Shown here in pieces: positions 1-11,694 of a DNA stretch of 64,000 nt. The DNA is from Cervus elaphus. Taxonomy: Eukaryota; Chordata; Mammalia; Artiodactyla; Cervidae. The stretch spans positions 5,552,001 to 5,616,000 of the forward strand of contig NC_057845.1 in assembly GCF_910594005.1 (NCBI RefSeq). The letters run 5' to 3'. The translations under genes were made by a program, and so were the position numbers. Under the pieces are notes generated by a model, which had not been told where the DNA came from, did not search any database, and saw only the letters and a list, made by a program, of their open reading frames with translations. The first letter of the stretch is position 1. Each line of letters begins with the position of its first letter.

Positions 1-455
1 ATAAGTTCATTTGCATCATGTTTTTTAAAAAGTTAAATTCCACATGTGAATGATATCATATGACATTTGTGTTTCTCTGTCTGATTCACTTCGTTAGTAT
101 GGTAATGTCTAGGTTCATTCATGTTGCTGCAAATGACATTATATCATTCTTTTTTATGGCTGAGTAATATTCCATCGTGATGGAATACACACATATCACA
201 TCTTTATCCATTCCTTTGTTGATAGACATTTAGGTTGCTTCCATGTCCTGGCTGTTGTAAACAGTACTGCAATGAACATTGCGTTCATGTATCTTTTTGA
301 ATTATGGTTTTTCTCCAAACATATACCCAGCAGTGGGATTGCTAGGTCACACAGTAGCTCTATTTTTAGTTTTTAAAGGAACCACCATACTGTTCTCCAC
401 AGTATTTGTACCAATTAACATTCCCACTAACAGTGTAGGAGGGTTCCCTCTTCAG
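1..455 (-). mobile_element. L1 LINE 3' end, 5'-truncated
   Basis: Reads as the reverse complement of an L1 3' UTR plus the C-terminal part of ORF2. The phrase 'ggctgagtaatattccatcg' near 160 and the 'ttgcttccatgtcctggctg' stretch near 235 are hallmark L1 ORF2 positions, and the homologous stretch at 60120-60560 aligns with it. The copy runs off the left edge. It is decayed and not coding. Confidence 0.9.
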
Positions 456-815
456 ATATGACTTTTTCTAGTGAAGTAAAATAAAAATGTCCAAATGGAA
501 TGACATCTGAAAAATAACATTTTGGGAATTTTTTGTTTTGTTCCTTGCTACTTGGGTCTGTGTGCATGTGAAAGTTTTGAGTTGCAACATTAGTTGTAGG
601 GCTGTTCCTTTCTAGGGCCACAGTGAAAAATACTGCTCAGCTAATTCCTAAATTCTTTCAGAAAGAGAAGCTCATTTTTAAATAAGTGTTTAGGTTGTAG
701 TGGAGAAAATTGAAGAGTCCGTGTCTTGTTGGAAAGAGCAGGAATGAAGTATGTGTCCATGGAGACCTGGGCTCCCGTTGTCTCTGTTTCTTAAGGATGA
801 TGGATCTGGGGCACT
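456..815. other. Unassigned non-coding sequence
   Basis: No recognisable repeat or gene; moderate AT content. Confidence 0.4.
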
Positions 816-817
816 TA

Positions 818-1118
818 CCTGAAGTAAAGAGATTTAAAGAACTGGCTCACAGAACTGGGGTCAGCAAGTCTGAAAGCTGTAGGGAAGACCACGAAGCTGG
901 AAGCTCGGGCAGCATTGCTGTGTTACAGTCTTGAGGCAGCTTTTCTTCTTCTTTGGGAAATCTCAGTTTTTGCTCTTAAGGCCTTCAACTGATTAGATGT
1001 GGCCCACTCACATCATGGAGGGTCACCTTCCTGTGACCACATCTACCACATGCCTTCACAGCAACACCAAGATCAGAGTGTGATTAAATCACCAGGTATA
1101 CAGCCCAGCCAAGTGGAC
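818..1118 (+). repeat. Ancient interspersed repeat (family also at 46205-46990)
   Basis: Shares a diverged but colinear path with 46400-46720: 'ggctcac..', a 'tcttgaggcag' / 'tctcgaggctg' block, 'tttcttcttct', 'tcagtttttgctcttaagg', 'ttcaactgatt' and 'ggcccactcacatcatgg'. Old placental repeat. I recognise the pattern but will not assign a family name. Confidence 0.55.
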
Positions 1119-1300
1119 ACCTACCGGGGAGCCATCATCCCTGACATGCTGGGCTTTAGACAAGGACCAGTCTCAGTTCCTCTGAGTCCTGCTGCTCCTT
1201 GCAGGCCAGCACATCATCGGACAGCCTTAACGTCAAATGCCTTAAGGAGAATAGAATTTGCAGTCTGAAGCTTGTGCTGTGTTATCAGAAATTCTAGAAT

Positions 1301-1438
1301 CCTGCCCGGCACCTCCCCCCCTGCCCCGCCCCGCTGGGCTGCACAAGGCATCCAGATGTTAGTTCCTCAACCAGGCATCCAATCCATGCCCCCTGCAGTG
1401 GAAGCAGACTCCTAACCACTTCATCTCCAGGGAAGTTC
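1301..1438 (-). mobile_element. CHR-type tRNA-Glu SINE
   Basis: Reverse-orientation CHR SINE: 'gttagttcctcaaccaggca', 'ccccctgcagtggaagca', ending 'cagggaagttc'. Flanked by a perfect 15-bp target-site duplication, cagaaattctagaat, at 1286-1300 and 1439-1453, which fixes the boundaries. Confidence 0.9.
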
Positions 1439-1453
1439 CAGAAATTCTAGAAT

Positions 1454-2374
1454 GTTTGAGCTCATCTCTGTTCCCAGCTTTACAGCCAAGAGGACCCAGA
1501 CACACAGAGTTTATCCCAGGTGCAGAAGACCTCCATGAACGTGCGGCCAAACCCTAACCCGGTGACACAGCTTGTCTTTCTTAGAGACAGTGATGGGTTC
1601 CAAAATGATAGCTGGCTCTGGCCAAGGTGGGTAGGGAGGAAACGGCATGTTTTAGCAGAATCTCAGCTTCACTGCAACTGGTTCCCGTTCTCCTGAACAA
1701 GGGGATAGTCGTGTTTTCATCTGACGGTGAACATCATTGAGAGCACGTTTCCTGTGGAGAACAGACCCGCTTCCCTTCCTTGCGGGGGGAGAGGTGGAAA
1801 GCGGGGCGCAGCTGTTCTGGGAAACTCAACCCACTCCTGCATGGATGGGCGTTCAGTCATGAGAACCAGATGTGCCTGGGGGTCTGGGTCTCTCCACCTC
1901 ACCACAGGGTGACCAGGCCCAGAAGCGGGGGGTGCAGCTGCAGGAAGGCTCTTCGGGGTGCAGGGTGGGGCGGGGGCTCTGTGGCCGGAAATGCGCTGGC
2001 CTGCCTCTCCCCCCGCCCCCCGGCTTCCTCTTTGCCAGCCGGCCTTCTAATCATTTGAACATGGGAGCCCCGGGACTGACTCAGGGCCCACAGATCCACG
2101 TGTGTCCCAGCTCGACCCAGCTGAGTTTCAGCAAGGCTCGAATTGGTCAAAGCCCCAACCTCTCCTCGATGGCTTGTGAAGAGCTTAGCTTACGCTGCAC
2201 TTTTATCTGTTCTATATACTGCAGATCTGAGTAAAATTTCAAATGATAAAATAAATTCCACCGATGATATTTTACAAAATCTGAAAAGAATTGCCAGAGA
2301 TAATGGGAAGTTATTTAAGGGGATCCTCTAAGATGTGATGAGTGTAATATAATGTTAAAACATAAAACACACAC
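1454..2374. other. Unassigned sequence with a GC-rich patch
   Basis: No repeat recognised. 1925-2045 is GC-rich (runs of g and c, a few CpG). Short ORFs here have no family resemblance and are treated as chance. Confidence 0.4.
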
Positions 2375-2606
2375 ACACTATTGATACTGTGTATAAAGTT
2401 GATATCTAAGGAGAACATACCCTACAGCGCAGGGAACTCTGCTTAACACACTGTGGGCCTGACTGGAAGGGAAACCAAAAGCAACAGAGGACGTGTGTGT
2501 GTGTGGCTGACTTACTTTGCTACACAGCAGAAACTAACCTAAGACTGTAAGCATCACATATCACAGAACTATATTCCAATAAAAAGCGATTTAAAAAACA
2601 TAAAGG
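2375..2606 (+). mobile_element. L1 LINE 3' UTR tail
   Basis: Sense L1 3' end: 'gcagggaactctgctt', 'cagcagaaactaacctaag' and a terminal 'ccaataaaaagcgat' A-rich tail. The next SINE inserted just behind this tail. Confidence 0.85.
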
Positions 2607-2614
2607 GGGACATA

Positions 2615-2827
2615 GGGCTTCTCAGGTGGCTCAGTGGTAAAGAATCTGCATGCCAATGCAGGAGACACAGGAGATGCAGGTTCAATCCCTGGGTCAGGAA
2701 GATCCCCTAGAGGAGGAAATGGCAACCCGCTCCAGTACTCTTGCCTGGAGAACCCCATGGACTGACGAGCCTGGAGGGCTACAGTCTACAGGGTTGCAAA
2801 GAGTTGGACATGACTGAGTGACTGAGC
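2615..2827 (+). mobile_element. Bov-tA SINE
   Basis: Complete Bov-tA: tRNA-Glu-derived head ('ggcttctcaggtggctcag'), B-box-like 'ggttcaatccctgg', then the BovA body ending 'ggacatgactgagtgactga'. Confidence 0.95.
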
Positions 2828-3445
2828 AAAGGGGAAAAGACTAAATCACACATGACATTCCAAAATCTCTTTTTCCAATACCCTTATTTATGCATGAGTA
2901 AGAGAGTCGAACATCCCGGTATGCAGTTGGAAACTACTGAAGACATAAACGTGTATGTGACACCAGGCACACACATCTTACTTGCACAAAGCTGGGAGGG
3001 ACCCAGAAGCCCAGTCTAACATATACTGGCATCTGAGACAAGAGTGAGTTAGGGCACATGGCACTTCTTATCCAAGGGGCGGCGCTGCGCCCGGATCATC
3101 CCTGAATGGAAAGTGAGCCTGCCTGATCCAGCAGACCCAGCTGAATCCTGGTTTAACCTCCAAAGAACAATCATTTCCCAAGGTTCTCATTTCACCCTCA
3201 GAGAACAGAACACATCCAACCAGGAATACAATCCACCTTTCAGATAGGAGAAAGGTCTCTTGCTTACAGAAACCTCAAGTTACCTCTAGCGTCTTATTTT
3301 TCCTCATGTGTACGTAATTAAACAAAATTTTTTTAAAAAAGGTATTGCTTGGCCTTGTGGGAAAAATAAACACCTTCTGAAATTAAAAGGGCCCAGTGTG
3401 ATGTCGACTTTTAGTTGTACTTTTGCTCATGGGAAATATTAGTTT
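2828..3445. other. Unassigned non-coding sequence
   Basis: No repeat or gene recognised. Confidence 0.4.
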
Positions 3446-3617
3446 GGTGGTTTAGTTACCAAGTTGTGTCTGACTCTTGCAACCCTATGGACTTTAGCCC
3501 ACCAGGCTCCTCTGTCTATGGAATTTTCCAGGCAAGAATACTGGAGTGGGTTGCCATTTCCTATGCCAGGGAATCTTCCCCACCCAGTCATGGTACCCTG
3601 GTCTCCTATATTGCAGG
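3446..3617 (-). mobile_element. Bov-tA SINE, head missing (left arm of inverted pair)
   Basis: Reverse Bov-tA body ('tgtgtctgactcttgcaacc', 'caggcaagaatactggagtg') that stops at 'ttgcagg' before completing the tRNA head. It abuts the next SINE head-to-head with no spacer. Confidence 0.93.
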
Positions 3618-3816
3618 AGGGTGACTCAGTGGTAAAGAATCTACCTGCCAATGCAAGAGATATGGGTTCAATCCCAAGGTGGGGAAGATCCCCTGGTATA
3701 AGAAATGGCAACCCACTCCAGTATTCTTGTCTGCAAAATCCCATGGACAGAGGAGCCTGGTGGGCTATAGTCCATGGGGTCAAAAAGTGTCGGAGAGGAC
3801 TTAGCAACTGAGCACA
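3618..3816 (+). mobile_element. Bov-tA SINE (right arm of inverted pair)
   Basis: Forward Bov-tA from 'gactcagtggtaaagaatc' to 'cttagcaactgagcaca'. With 3446-3617 it forms an inverted repeat of roughly 170 bp per arm. Confidence 0.93.
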
Positions 3817-4293
3817 CAGTAGTAGTTACTTATGTTACAGCCAAATTGATTCAGAGAAGTCATTTCAGTGTTTCTGTGGAATCAAAAGGTGCCATGACCT
3901 CCTGACCTTCTGGGCTAGAGTTGGCCTTTTTTTTATGTCTGTAGGAATCATGGTAAAGACATGTATGCCTTGGCACAGAGGCTGACGCCAAGAGCATGAG
4001 GATTCAGTGAGGGGAGGGGCCGGGATGGGGCACCCCCGTGACAGTTGATGGTACAGGAGCTCAGCCTGGGCTCTGGACTTTCAAGAGCCACAACATCAAG
4101 GAGCCAAGTGTGACATTTCATTTCACAGAATCCTGCTGGGTGGACTTGTGGATTTTCTTTCATCATCCTCTCTCCAAAACACGCAGCCTCCTTCAATCAC
4201 ACCCATTCCAGATCCCAGGATGGAAGACTGTTCTTGTCTTGGCCTTGATCCAGGTCTTCTCTCTTGGGCATTTGACATCTGTTAGGACATTTA
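3817..4293. other. Unassigned non-coding sequence
   Basis: No repeat or gene recognised. Confidence 0.4.
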
Positions 4294-4488
4294 TTGTTGT
4301 TCAGTCACTCAGTCGTGTCTGACTCTTTGTGACCCCATGGGCTGCAACACGTCAGGCTTCCCTGTCCTTTACCATCTCCCGGAGTTTGCTCAAACTCATG
4401 ACCACTGAGTGGGTGATGCCATCTGATCATCTCATCCTCTGTTGTCCCCTTCTCCTCCTGTCTTCACTCTTTCCCAGCATCAGGGTCT
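4294..4488 (-). mobile_element. BovB LINE 3' fragment
   Basis: Reverse BovB 3' end: 'cagtcactcagtcgtgtctg', 'catctcatcctctgttgtcc', 'tttcccagcatcagggtct'. Severely 5'-truncated. Confidence 0.93.
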
Positions 4489-6235
4489 GTTGGGATGGAG
4501 TGGAGTGTGGGGGGTGGTTCAGTAACTTTAACTCAGTACTTGACTCAGATTGCCTAGTCTCCCAAATTTTCTCAGCTTCAGCTTTCACCAGCGAAACTTG
4601 ACCATTCGTACGGAGTGTGTCTGAGCCTGGGAATCAGCATCGCCTCCCACTTTTATCTCCCTGCCCCCTTCTTCCGCAGGAAGGCAGACATGTGCCCTGT
4701 TCGCCCCCTGACCCTGGGGACTGATGTGGGGCTGGGTGAGGAGAATGTGAAGGAAGGGGGGTGGAAGGAGAGCCCACCAGAGCCCCAGGCACTGTGAGCA
4801 GGACTTTAGAACTGGTTCCAAGTGAGAGAGGAGGCACTGGGGCATTTTCAACAGGAGGGTGACAGGACCACTTGCGGATAATTTCTAGTTTTAAAGGCTT
4901 TCTTTGCTTGTGGAAGGCAAAAGCAGAAAGATGGGCACCAGCAGGGAAGCCATGGCAGTAGCCTAAGCAATAGGGTCGGGGTGGGGAAGGCGAGGAGGTG
5001 GTAAGGATGGAAGGGGAGAAAGATGAGACAGAGGAGATGAGACTTGGTTCTGCAGCAGCCAGACCCTCTTTAATACTCAACCTGGCAGTTAAGGGTTAAT
5101 TCTTATTCTGTCGGAAGGCGTTCTCTTGGGCCTTCCTAGAAGGCAGGCAAGTGACCCAACTCCATGGTGCCTGCATCAGGCAGAGTGGGGAGGATTTATG
5201 CAAGGAAGAACTGAGGCTTCTCCTCACCCTCCCTTAAATTAGTCACCATCAGTCAGCCGGCAGCCTGAACTCTTGAGCCCCTTTCAGGGGGGCCTGCCTG
5301 TTGCTGAGAAGACGAGAGAAGGATCTGGCCTCAATTCAGGAGGACTAATGTAGGGAAGACGGAAAAGAAACAAGACAAAGTTCACCATCAAATGAAATGC
5401 AGCGTTCAGAGAGCACAGCTCCTGACTCTGTCTAACTCGGCACACGGTCTTACAGAGCTGCACCTCCGCTCACCCAGTCTCCAAACGAAGGGCGTGCTGT
5501 GCTTAGATTTTAATGAGTGACATGTTTCCCCTGGTGACACTGATCATCATGTGTTGAGGTTTATATGGTCAGTGGTTTTGGTGGAAAAGGGTTTTGTTTT
5601 TATTCCCCCAAGTGATGGGAAAATGTTTCAATAGAAGACAGAGCATGAGGATGAAACTTTATTTGGTTTTGGCATTGAGGAGAAAGTTGCAGATAGTAAT
5701 AGCTGTTATGGAATTGCTTTAAGGTCTTGCCTGTTAAGCCTAAAAATAGTGTATCACTAGCAAAGCAACTGTGCAAGATGCAAAATTCTTGGGTAACATT
5801 TAAGGCAGTTTTCAATTATAAGAATCAGGGCTTTATTATCTTACAGATCAAGACGTTGGAGGTTGGCATGTGCACATTGGTAAATTCATCAGTTTATGGA
5901 CATCAGGGCTCTGCTCACTGAGATGTTCTAGGTTTTTGCCTCATGGTCACAAGATGGCTGCCAGCACTCTACGCACTGTATTTTTATATCACTGTGTCCA
6001 AAAGCATAACATGTGAATGGATACCTCTTTGTGAGCCTATTTTGATCAGGGAGGAAATCTTTCCCAAACAGCCCTAGCAGACCTCACCTCATTGGCCAAA
6101 ACTGGGTCCCAGACCATTCCTGGCAAGTTATGATTTACCCCCATAAGACTGGGTGTACTGGCTTTGAGTGTATTGCTCCCATGTCTGAAAAATATCCTAA
6201 GCTGGGTTTCACATATATCTAGCAACATGCCATAG
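4489..6235. other. 1.75-kb block without a recognised repeat
   Basis: Longest stretch of the left half without a repeat I can name. It has a purine-rich patch near 4970-5040. Reading frames are short, are not supported by any family resemblance, and overlap each other on both strands. Confidence 0.4.
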
Positions 6236-6237
6236 TT

Positions 6238-6594
6238 CTGTAGACAGAATGTTTGTGTCTCCCCTACCCCCAGTTCATATGTTGAAGCTCTGCACCCCCA
6301 ATGTGATGATACCAGGAAACGGGGTCTTTGGGTCATAAAAGTGGCACTCTCCTCATGGGGTCAGTGCTGTTGTAAGATGAGACCAGAGAATGCTCTCATT
6401 CTCTCTGCCATGTGAACACACAGCAGAAGGCGGCTGTCCTCAAGCCAGGACGAGGGCCCTCACTAAGGACCTGACCATGCTGGCACCCTGATCTCAGACT
6501 CCCAGCCTCCTGAACCATGAGAAATACGTTTCTCTCATTTAAGCCACTTAGCCTTGATATTTTTGTTAGAGCAGCCCAAACTGACCAATACACA
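6238..6594 (+). mobile_element. MLT1-type MaLR LTR (ERVL-MaLR)
   Basis: Sense MLT1 signature: 'cagttcatatgttgaagc', 'ggtctttgggtcataaaa', 'agaaggcggctgtcctcaag', 'cagcctcctgaaccatgaga' and 'catttaagccactta' near the 3' end. Solo, decayed, non-coding. Confidence 0.82.
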
Positions 6595-6691
6595 TAGTTA
6601 ATATTTACTGAGTAAATGGACCGTGAACCATGGGCCTGGTCATTTGCTCTATGCTTTGTTTGCTTCTCCATACTTTCCTATGGTAGAGAAG

Positions 6692-6893
6692 GGGGCTTGC
6701 CAGGGGGTTCCGGGGTAAAGATTCCGCCTGCCAATGCAGGGGATGCAAATCCCATCCCTGGTGAGGGAAGATCCCCTGGAGCAGGAAATGGCAACCCACT
6801 CCAGTCTTGTTGCCTGGGAAATCCCATGGACAGAGGAGCCTGGGAAGCTACAGTCCATGGGGTCACAAAGAGTCAGACACGACACACAACGAC
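6692..6893 (+). mobile_element. Bov-tA SINE
   Basis: Degenerate head ('ggggcttgccagggggttcc') and a clear body ('ggaaatggcaacccactcca', 'gtcacaaagagtcagacacg'). Confidence 0.93.
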
Positions 6894-7174
6894 GAAAAAA
6901 CAGCAATATGGTGGAGTGGTGGGGGAGAGGGGACAGGCTCGCCAGAGGCGTGGTTTTAAGGAGAGTCCTGGGAGATCATTCATTCTCAGTGAAGAATAAG
7001 GCAGGCATGCCCAGAGTAGGCCAGTGAGAAGACTTGTTCAGAGGGAATAAGCAATCCCAAATATAGCCTGGCGTCTTTTGGCTCAGTCCCTGTTTTCTGA
7101 AACATTTTAAGACTTCAGGACCCAGATAAGACTTCTTGGCTCCCTCTCTGAGTTGATATAAAAGTGGGAAATCT
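6894..7174. other. Unassigned non-coding sequence
   Basis: No repeat or gene recognised. Confidence 0.35.
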
Positions 7175-7565
7175 TTGATGGCTTAAACCAATAGAAATTT
7201 ATCCTCACAGTTCTGGAGGTCAGCTGTCCAAGATCAAGGTGTGGCCAGAGCTGCACTCCATTCAGAAGCTCTCAGGGAGGTTCTGTTACCTCCTCCAGGT
7301 TCTCGTGGCCACCAGCATTCCTGGACTTGTGGCTGCATCACTCCCATCTCTGCCTCCATCTTCACATGGCCATCTTTCCCTCTCTCTGGTGAAGGATACT
7401 TGCCATTGAATTGGGGACCAACCCATACAATTCAGGATGATCTCATCTAGAGACCCTTAATTTATTTACATCTGCAAAGACCTTTTCTCCAAATCAGGTC
7501 ACATTCATAGCTTCTGAGGATTAGGACACAAGGTTGCCGTTTTTGGAGGTCACCGTTTAACACAT
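7175..7565 (-). mobile_element. MLT1-type MaLR LTR
   Basis: Reverse MLT1 LTR: 'ggcttaaaccaatagaaatt', 'tcacagttctggaggtcag', 'agatcaaggtgtggcc', 'ctccaaatcaggtcacattc'. Opposite orientation to the MLT1 at 6238. The two are 580 bp apart and are not two ends of one provirus. Confidence 0.78.
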
Positions 7566-7743
7566 GGGATTCCCTGGTGGCTCAGTGGTAAAGAATTCAC
7601 CTGCAGTGCAGATGTGGGTTGGGACGATACCCTGGAGAAGGAAATGGCAATCCGCTCCAGTATTCTTGCCTGGGAAATCCCACGGACAGAGGAGTCTGGT
7701 GAGCTAAGGTCCATAGGGTCGCAAAGAGTCAGACACAACTTAG
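7566..7743 (+). mobile_element. Bov-tA SINE
   Basis: 'ggattccctggtggctcag' head. A deletion in the 'caatccctgggtt' part leaves 'gtgggttgggacgatac'. The body ends 'cagacacaacttag'. Confidence 0.94.
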
Positions 7744-9045
7744 CTCTCTTGGTTTTATGTGACAGAACCACTACTTGAACTACAATAAGTTAAGGGAAAT
7801 TTGTGAGTTTATGAAAATGGAAAGTATAAAGGAGGTTCCAAGGGCTCAAATGATATCACCAGGGTTCTTTTGTATCTTTCATTCCCTTTGTCAGCTCTAC
7901 CTGACTTTATTCTTTCTGCAGGCCTTTCCATGGGGCTGTGAACATGGCCCCTGGAAGCCCCACATTCATAACCTTGCAGATAAAGTCGACAATAAGGGGT
8001 AGCTGTAGAGAGTGCTATAGAAAATTCCCAAAGAAGACTCTCATTGGCCATGCTGAGTCACATGTCCACTTCTACAGCAGAAGGCATAGGGGGAGGAACT
8101 TTACAATGATTGGCAACCCCTCTAGAACTGTATGGCAGAGTGGAAGCATAGGTCCTCCAAGGAAGTCAGTGGAGCAGACAAACAAAATCTGTCTACTGCA
8201 GGACGTTCTTCCCCCTCCACTACTTGAACAAGGCAGAGCTTTCATCTAGATGGTTCCATGCCCCTGCTTTTATGAGACATAAGCAGCAGATAACATACTA
8301 CATGGCAAATTTGCACCAGAAAATGGGGTGGCATCTGAAGGGGGATAACTCACTCATGACCCCACGTAAGAAAGATACTTAGGTGGAGTCCCCAAAATAC
8401 TCGTTGAAGAAAAGTTTATAGGAAACAAGAGCCAGTACATGTATTTACAGGCTGGTAGGACCTGGAAATAATAACTAAAAGAAAAGTCATGAGTGTTTGA
8501 AAATCAGGCAACACACTTCTAAATAACACATAGGTTCAGGAAGAAATCACAATGAACATTAGAATATATTTTGAACTGAATGCTAATTAAGTTGTGACAT
8601 ATTAAAGCTTGTGGGAATGCATTTATAGCTTGAAATGCACATATTGGTTGGGGTGGTAGGGGGGAACGGAAAAAAAAGGAAGTAGACTTAAAGTTCAAAA
8701 AGTTAGGGGCTTAGCCTGAAGGGAGGAATTACTGGCTTCTGTAACTGAAAAGTCCAAGTGAGGTTCTGTTTCCAGACACCTAGGTCAGGATGTCAAAACC
8801 TGAGTTAGTAGTGAGCTTGAGTTAGTAGCTGCCCGTTCATTACCTGCATGTTGACTGTATTCTCAGGTGGGTTATCTTCATGTGATGTTCGGGCATTGCA
8901 GGTTTCAGTCCTCCAAGTTGAGCAGGAGGATAGTTCAAGAGGAATAAGACCACAGAAGTATATGCCTACCAATTAGAGGTCCTGCTAAGGCCATGGAGCA
9001 GATTCAAAGGGGACAGAGTCTACAGTCACGGCTGAGGGTAAGGAG
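7744..9045. other. Unassigned sequence, possibly with a decayed LTR near 8030-8200
   Basis: 'agaagactctcattggccat' with 'gctgagtcacatgtccac' at 8031-8070 recalls an old LTR family, but the rest is too diverged to call. The remainder is AT-rich without recognised elements. Confidence 0.3.
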
Positions 9046-9254
9046 GTGTGTTTGCTCAGTCGTGTCCTACTCTTTGCGATCCCATGGTCTGTAGCCCACC
9101 AGGTCCCTCTGTCCTTGGAATTTTCTGGGCAAGAATACTGGAGCGGGTTGCCATTTCCTCCTCCATTGGATCTTCTTGAACCAGGGATCTAACCCTGTCT
9201 CTTATATCTCCTGCACTGGCAGGCTGGTTCTTTATCACTAGCCTCACCTGGGAA
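9046..9254 (-). mobile_element. Bov-tA SINE
   Basis: Reverse Bov-tA: 'tgctcagtcgtgtcctactc', 'gggcaagaatactggagcg', ending in the head 'cactagcctcacctgggaag'. Confidence 0.94.
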
Positions 9255-9465
9255 GAGGAATAAATAGTTCTAAATAGCTCCAGCATAGTTTTCTCAGTTG
9301 ATTCTGATTCGCCAGGGTTGGACCTCCACCTCCAAATCAATGAATGTGGCCTTTGGAATCCTATTGGATTTGAATATGAAACTGATTATTTGTGGACATT
9401 TTAAAATTTAGTGATCACTAGGAATGAGCACGTACTCTTAAAAAACAAGCCAATTTCATTAAAAA

Positions 9466-9588
9466 AATTTTTTTTTTTAATTTTTGGTCATGCCATGCAG
9501 CATGTGGAATCTTAGTTCCCTGAATCCATGCCTCCTGCAGTGGAAGCACAGAGTCTTAACCACCGACCCACCAGGAAAGCCCCCCAGT
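9466..9588 (-). mobile_element. CHR-type SINE
   Basis: Reverse CHR SINE: poly-T lead, 'ggtcatgccatgcagcatgt', 'ccctgaatccatgcctcctg', 'cttaaccaccgacccaccag'. Confidence 0.85.
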
Positions 9589-10330
9589 CTCATTTGTTTT
9601 TGTTTTGCTTCTTAATTCAAGAGACTTCTCTTTGCATGATTTGATTTCCCTTAGGCATTAGACAGACTCTCATGATATCTTTGTGGTGGATAAGATGAAA
9701 TCTTACTCAGTACATTTAAATTGGATTCAGTTAACCAGCTGGTTGACCAAAGATAATCACGTCACAGTCTTTCTAACTATTTTCCGAGCCATCTGCTTAA
9801 AATCTGTTGATGATCAGTGTGACAGGATGCCTCTTCAACTGATGCTCTTCTGGAGAATTCTCTTTAATGGATAACCCTGTGCTTTTTTTTTTTCTTTCTG
9901 CTTCTGGCAGAATTTCTTTTCAGTGTTTTTCCTTGGACAGATGTGTAAGAGGATTTTTTTTTTTCAGTTTTGAAGATGATATGAAATAAAAAGTGTAAGA
10001 TAATGCCATTGGTAAGGCAGCAGGAGAAATCTGACTAGAATTTGCAGGGATTCAGATGAGGTTAAGCAGTAATTAATACAAAAGCCTGCAATTAGGTTAA
10101 AAAAAAATCCTCTTGTCCAAGTTTAGAAGGTGAGGAAAACATAACTGGCAGGAGCTTATGTGCAAAGTCCAGATCAAAGTCAGCCACAGGGCAAGGACAG
10201 GGAAGGCAGCCCACATGTCGAGAGACCAGACCACAGTCAGGGCTGTCTAACCACCAGGCCTCCTGCTGCTGGTTAGAACCTCCAGTTCTAACAGTGGGTT
10301 CACTGCCTGGGGCCTTATTTCAAGGTGAGT
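9589..10330. other. Unassigned AT-rich sequence
   Basis: Contains several poly-T/poly-A runs (9888, 9955, 10098). No element or gene recognised. Confidence 0.35.
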
Positions 10331-10343
10331 ATTGACCATCTTG

Positions 10344-10574
10344 CAGGCTTCCCATGTGGTGCTAGTGGTAAGGAACCCACCTGCCAAGGCAGGAGACTTA
10401 AGAGACACGGGTTCAATCCCTGGGTCAGGAAGATCCCCTGGAGGAGGGTACAGCACCCTCCTCCAGTACTCTTGTCTGGAGAATCCCCACAGACAGAGGA
10501 GCCCGGCGGGCTACAGTCCATGGGGTTGCAGAGAGTCAGACACAACCGCAGGGACTTAGCATGCATGCATGCAC
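10344..10574 (+). mobile_element. Bov-tA SINE with TSD
   Basis: Full Bov-tA ending in a short 'gcatgcatgcatgcac' run. TSD attgaccatcttg / actgaccatcttg at 10331-10343 and 10575-10587. Confidence 0.96.
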
Positions 10575-10587
10575 ACTGACCATCTTG

Positions 10588-10810
10588 AGAGCACTCCAGT
10601 CAAGGCATTCTGATGAGTGAGGAATTCGGAATCATCCTGTAGAAACACTGGATGGAGGAACAGGCTATATTTAGCCCAGGGAATTGGAGATTTTTTTAAA
10701 AAAAGAACAGCTCCTCTTAAATATGAAAGGGTTGTCATGTGGCAGAGGAAGCAGACTTGTCCCTGTCACTCCAGAAAATGCAGTAGGAGAATGAGTGGAA
10801 TTTTTAGAGT
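10588..10810. other. Unassigned non-coding sequence
   Basis: No repeat or gene recognised. Confidence 0.35.
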
Positions 10811-10821
10811 TGACTCAGGAT

Positions 10822-11030
10822 GAAAATGTTAGTTGCTCAGTCATATTTGATTCTATGTGACCCCATGGACTGCAGCCAGCCAGGCTCCTCTGTCCTTGGG
10901 ATTCTCCAGGCAAGAATACTGGAGTGGGTAGCCATTCCTTTCTCCAGGGGATCTTCCCGGCCCAGGGATCAAACCTGGGTCTCCTGCATTGCAGGCAGAT
11001 TCTTTTCCATCTGAGCCACCAGGGAAGCCC
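10822..11030 (-). mobile_element. Bov-tA SINE with perfect TSD
   Basis: Reverse Bov-tA ending 'ctgagccaccagggaagccc'. Perfect 11-bp TSD tgactcaggat at 10811-10821 and 11031-11041, suggesting a relatively recent insertion. Confidence 0.97.
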
Positions 11031-11041
11031 TGACTCAGGAT

Positions 11042-11694
11042 AAGACACTTCCCAATAACTCAAATTGTTTTAAAAAAATGGAGTAAGCGCCACCTTTCCC
11101 TGCTGGTGAGCTCTAGCAGATGTGGGGGGACCTTCTTCAGGCAGAGATGGTAGGTATCTGCCTATAGGATCCAGGCCTCCAGGAGTTGGATTTTGGCTTG
11201 GCAGGGCAGGTTATCTCTCTGAGATCCTTATTTATTTGTTTGTTTGCATGCTGTCAGCTGATGTCCAAGCAGGTCCTGCTAGGCATGGACCTCCTTGTGG
11301 TGGGATGGGCAGGGAGATGGGGCCACCAGGCTCTGACTCTGGTCCAGAACCTCGGACAGCTCTGACAAGTTGATTCTCTTGGAAAACTTGCAGAAGAGCC
11401 GTCCACCCTGGCAGCCCGCCCAACCACCTGCTCCCTTCAGCTCTAGCAGTGTGCTCCCCAAGCCCACGGGTTTGTATGGAGGAAGCAGGGATGGAAGGGC
11501 CTGGTTGCCTCTGTTGTCCTGGTGAGGCACACACAGGGCGGGGGCTCCCCATCTCAGGGCCACGGGGATGAGGAAAGCGGAGCCATGTGTGCACCAGGAA
11601 GGCAGTCAGCTTGCCTGCTGAGAACCCCTGAACCTGGAGAGAGGCAAAGAGGTGAATGGGCAAGAACGGCTTCATGAGGAGGCCAGGTTACCTG
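11042..11694. other. Unassigned sequence
   Basis: GC-moderate sequence. Overlapping frames on the minus strand (147 and 94 residues) show no family resemblance and are not called. Confidence 0.35.

Noticed and set aside
2615..2690. tRNA-Glu-like heads of Bov-tA and CHR SINEs as possible tRNA genes
   Set aside because: No intact cloverleaf; each is followed by a SINE body and repeated dozens of times.
6238..7565. Two MLT1 LTRs as the ends of one provirus
   Set aside because: They are in opposite orientations and no internal retroviral sequence lies between them.
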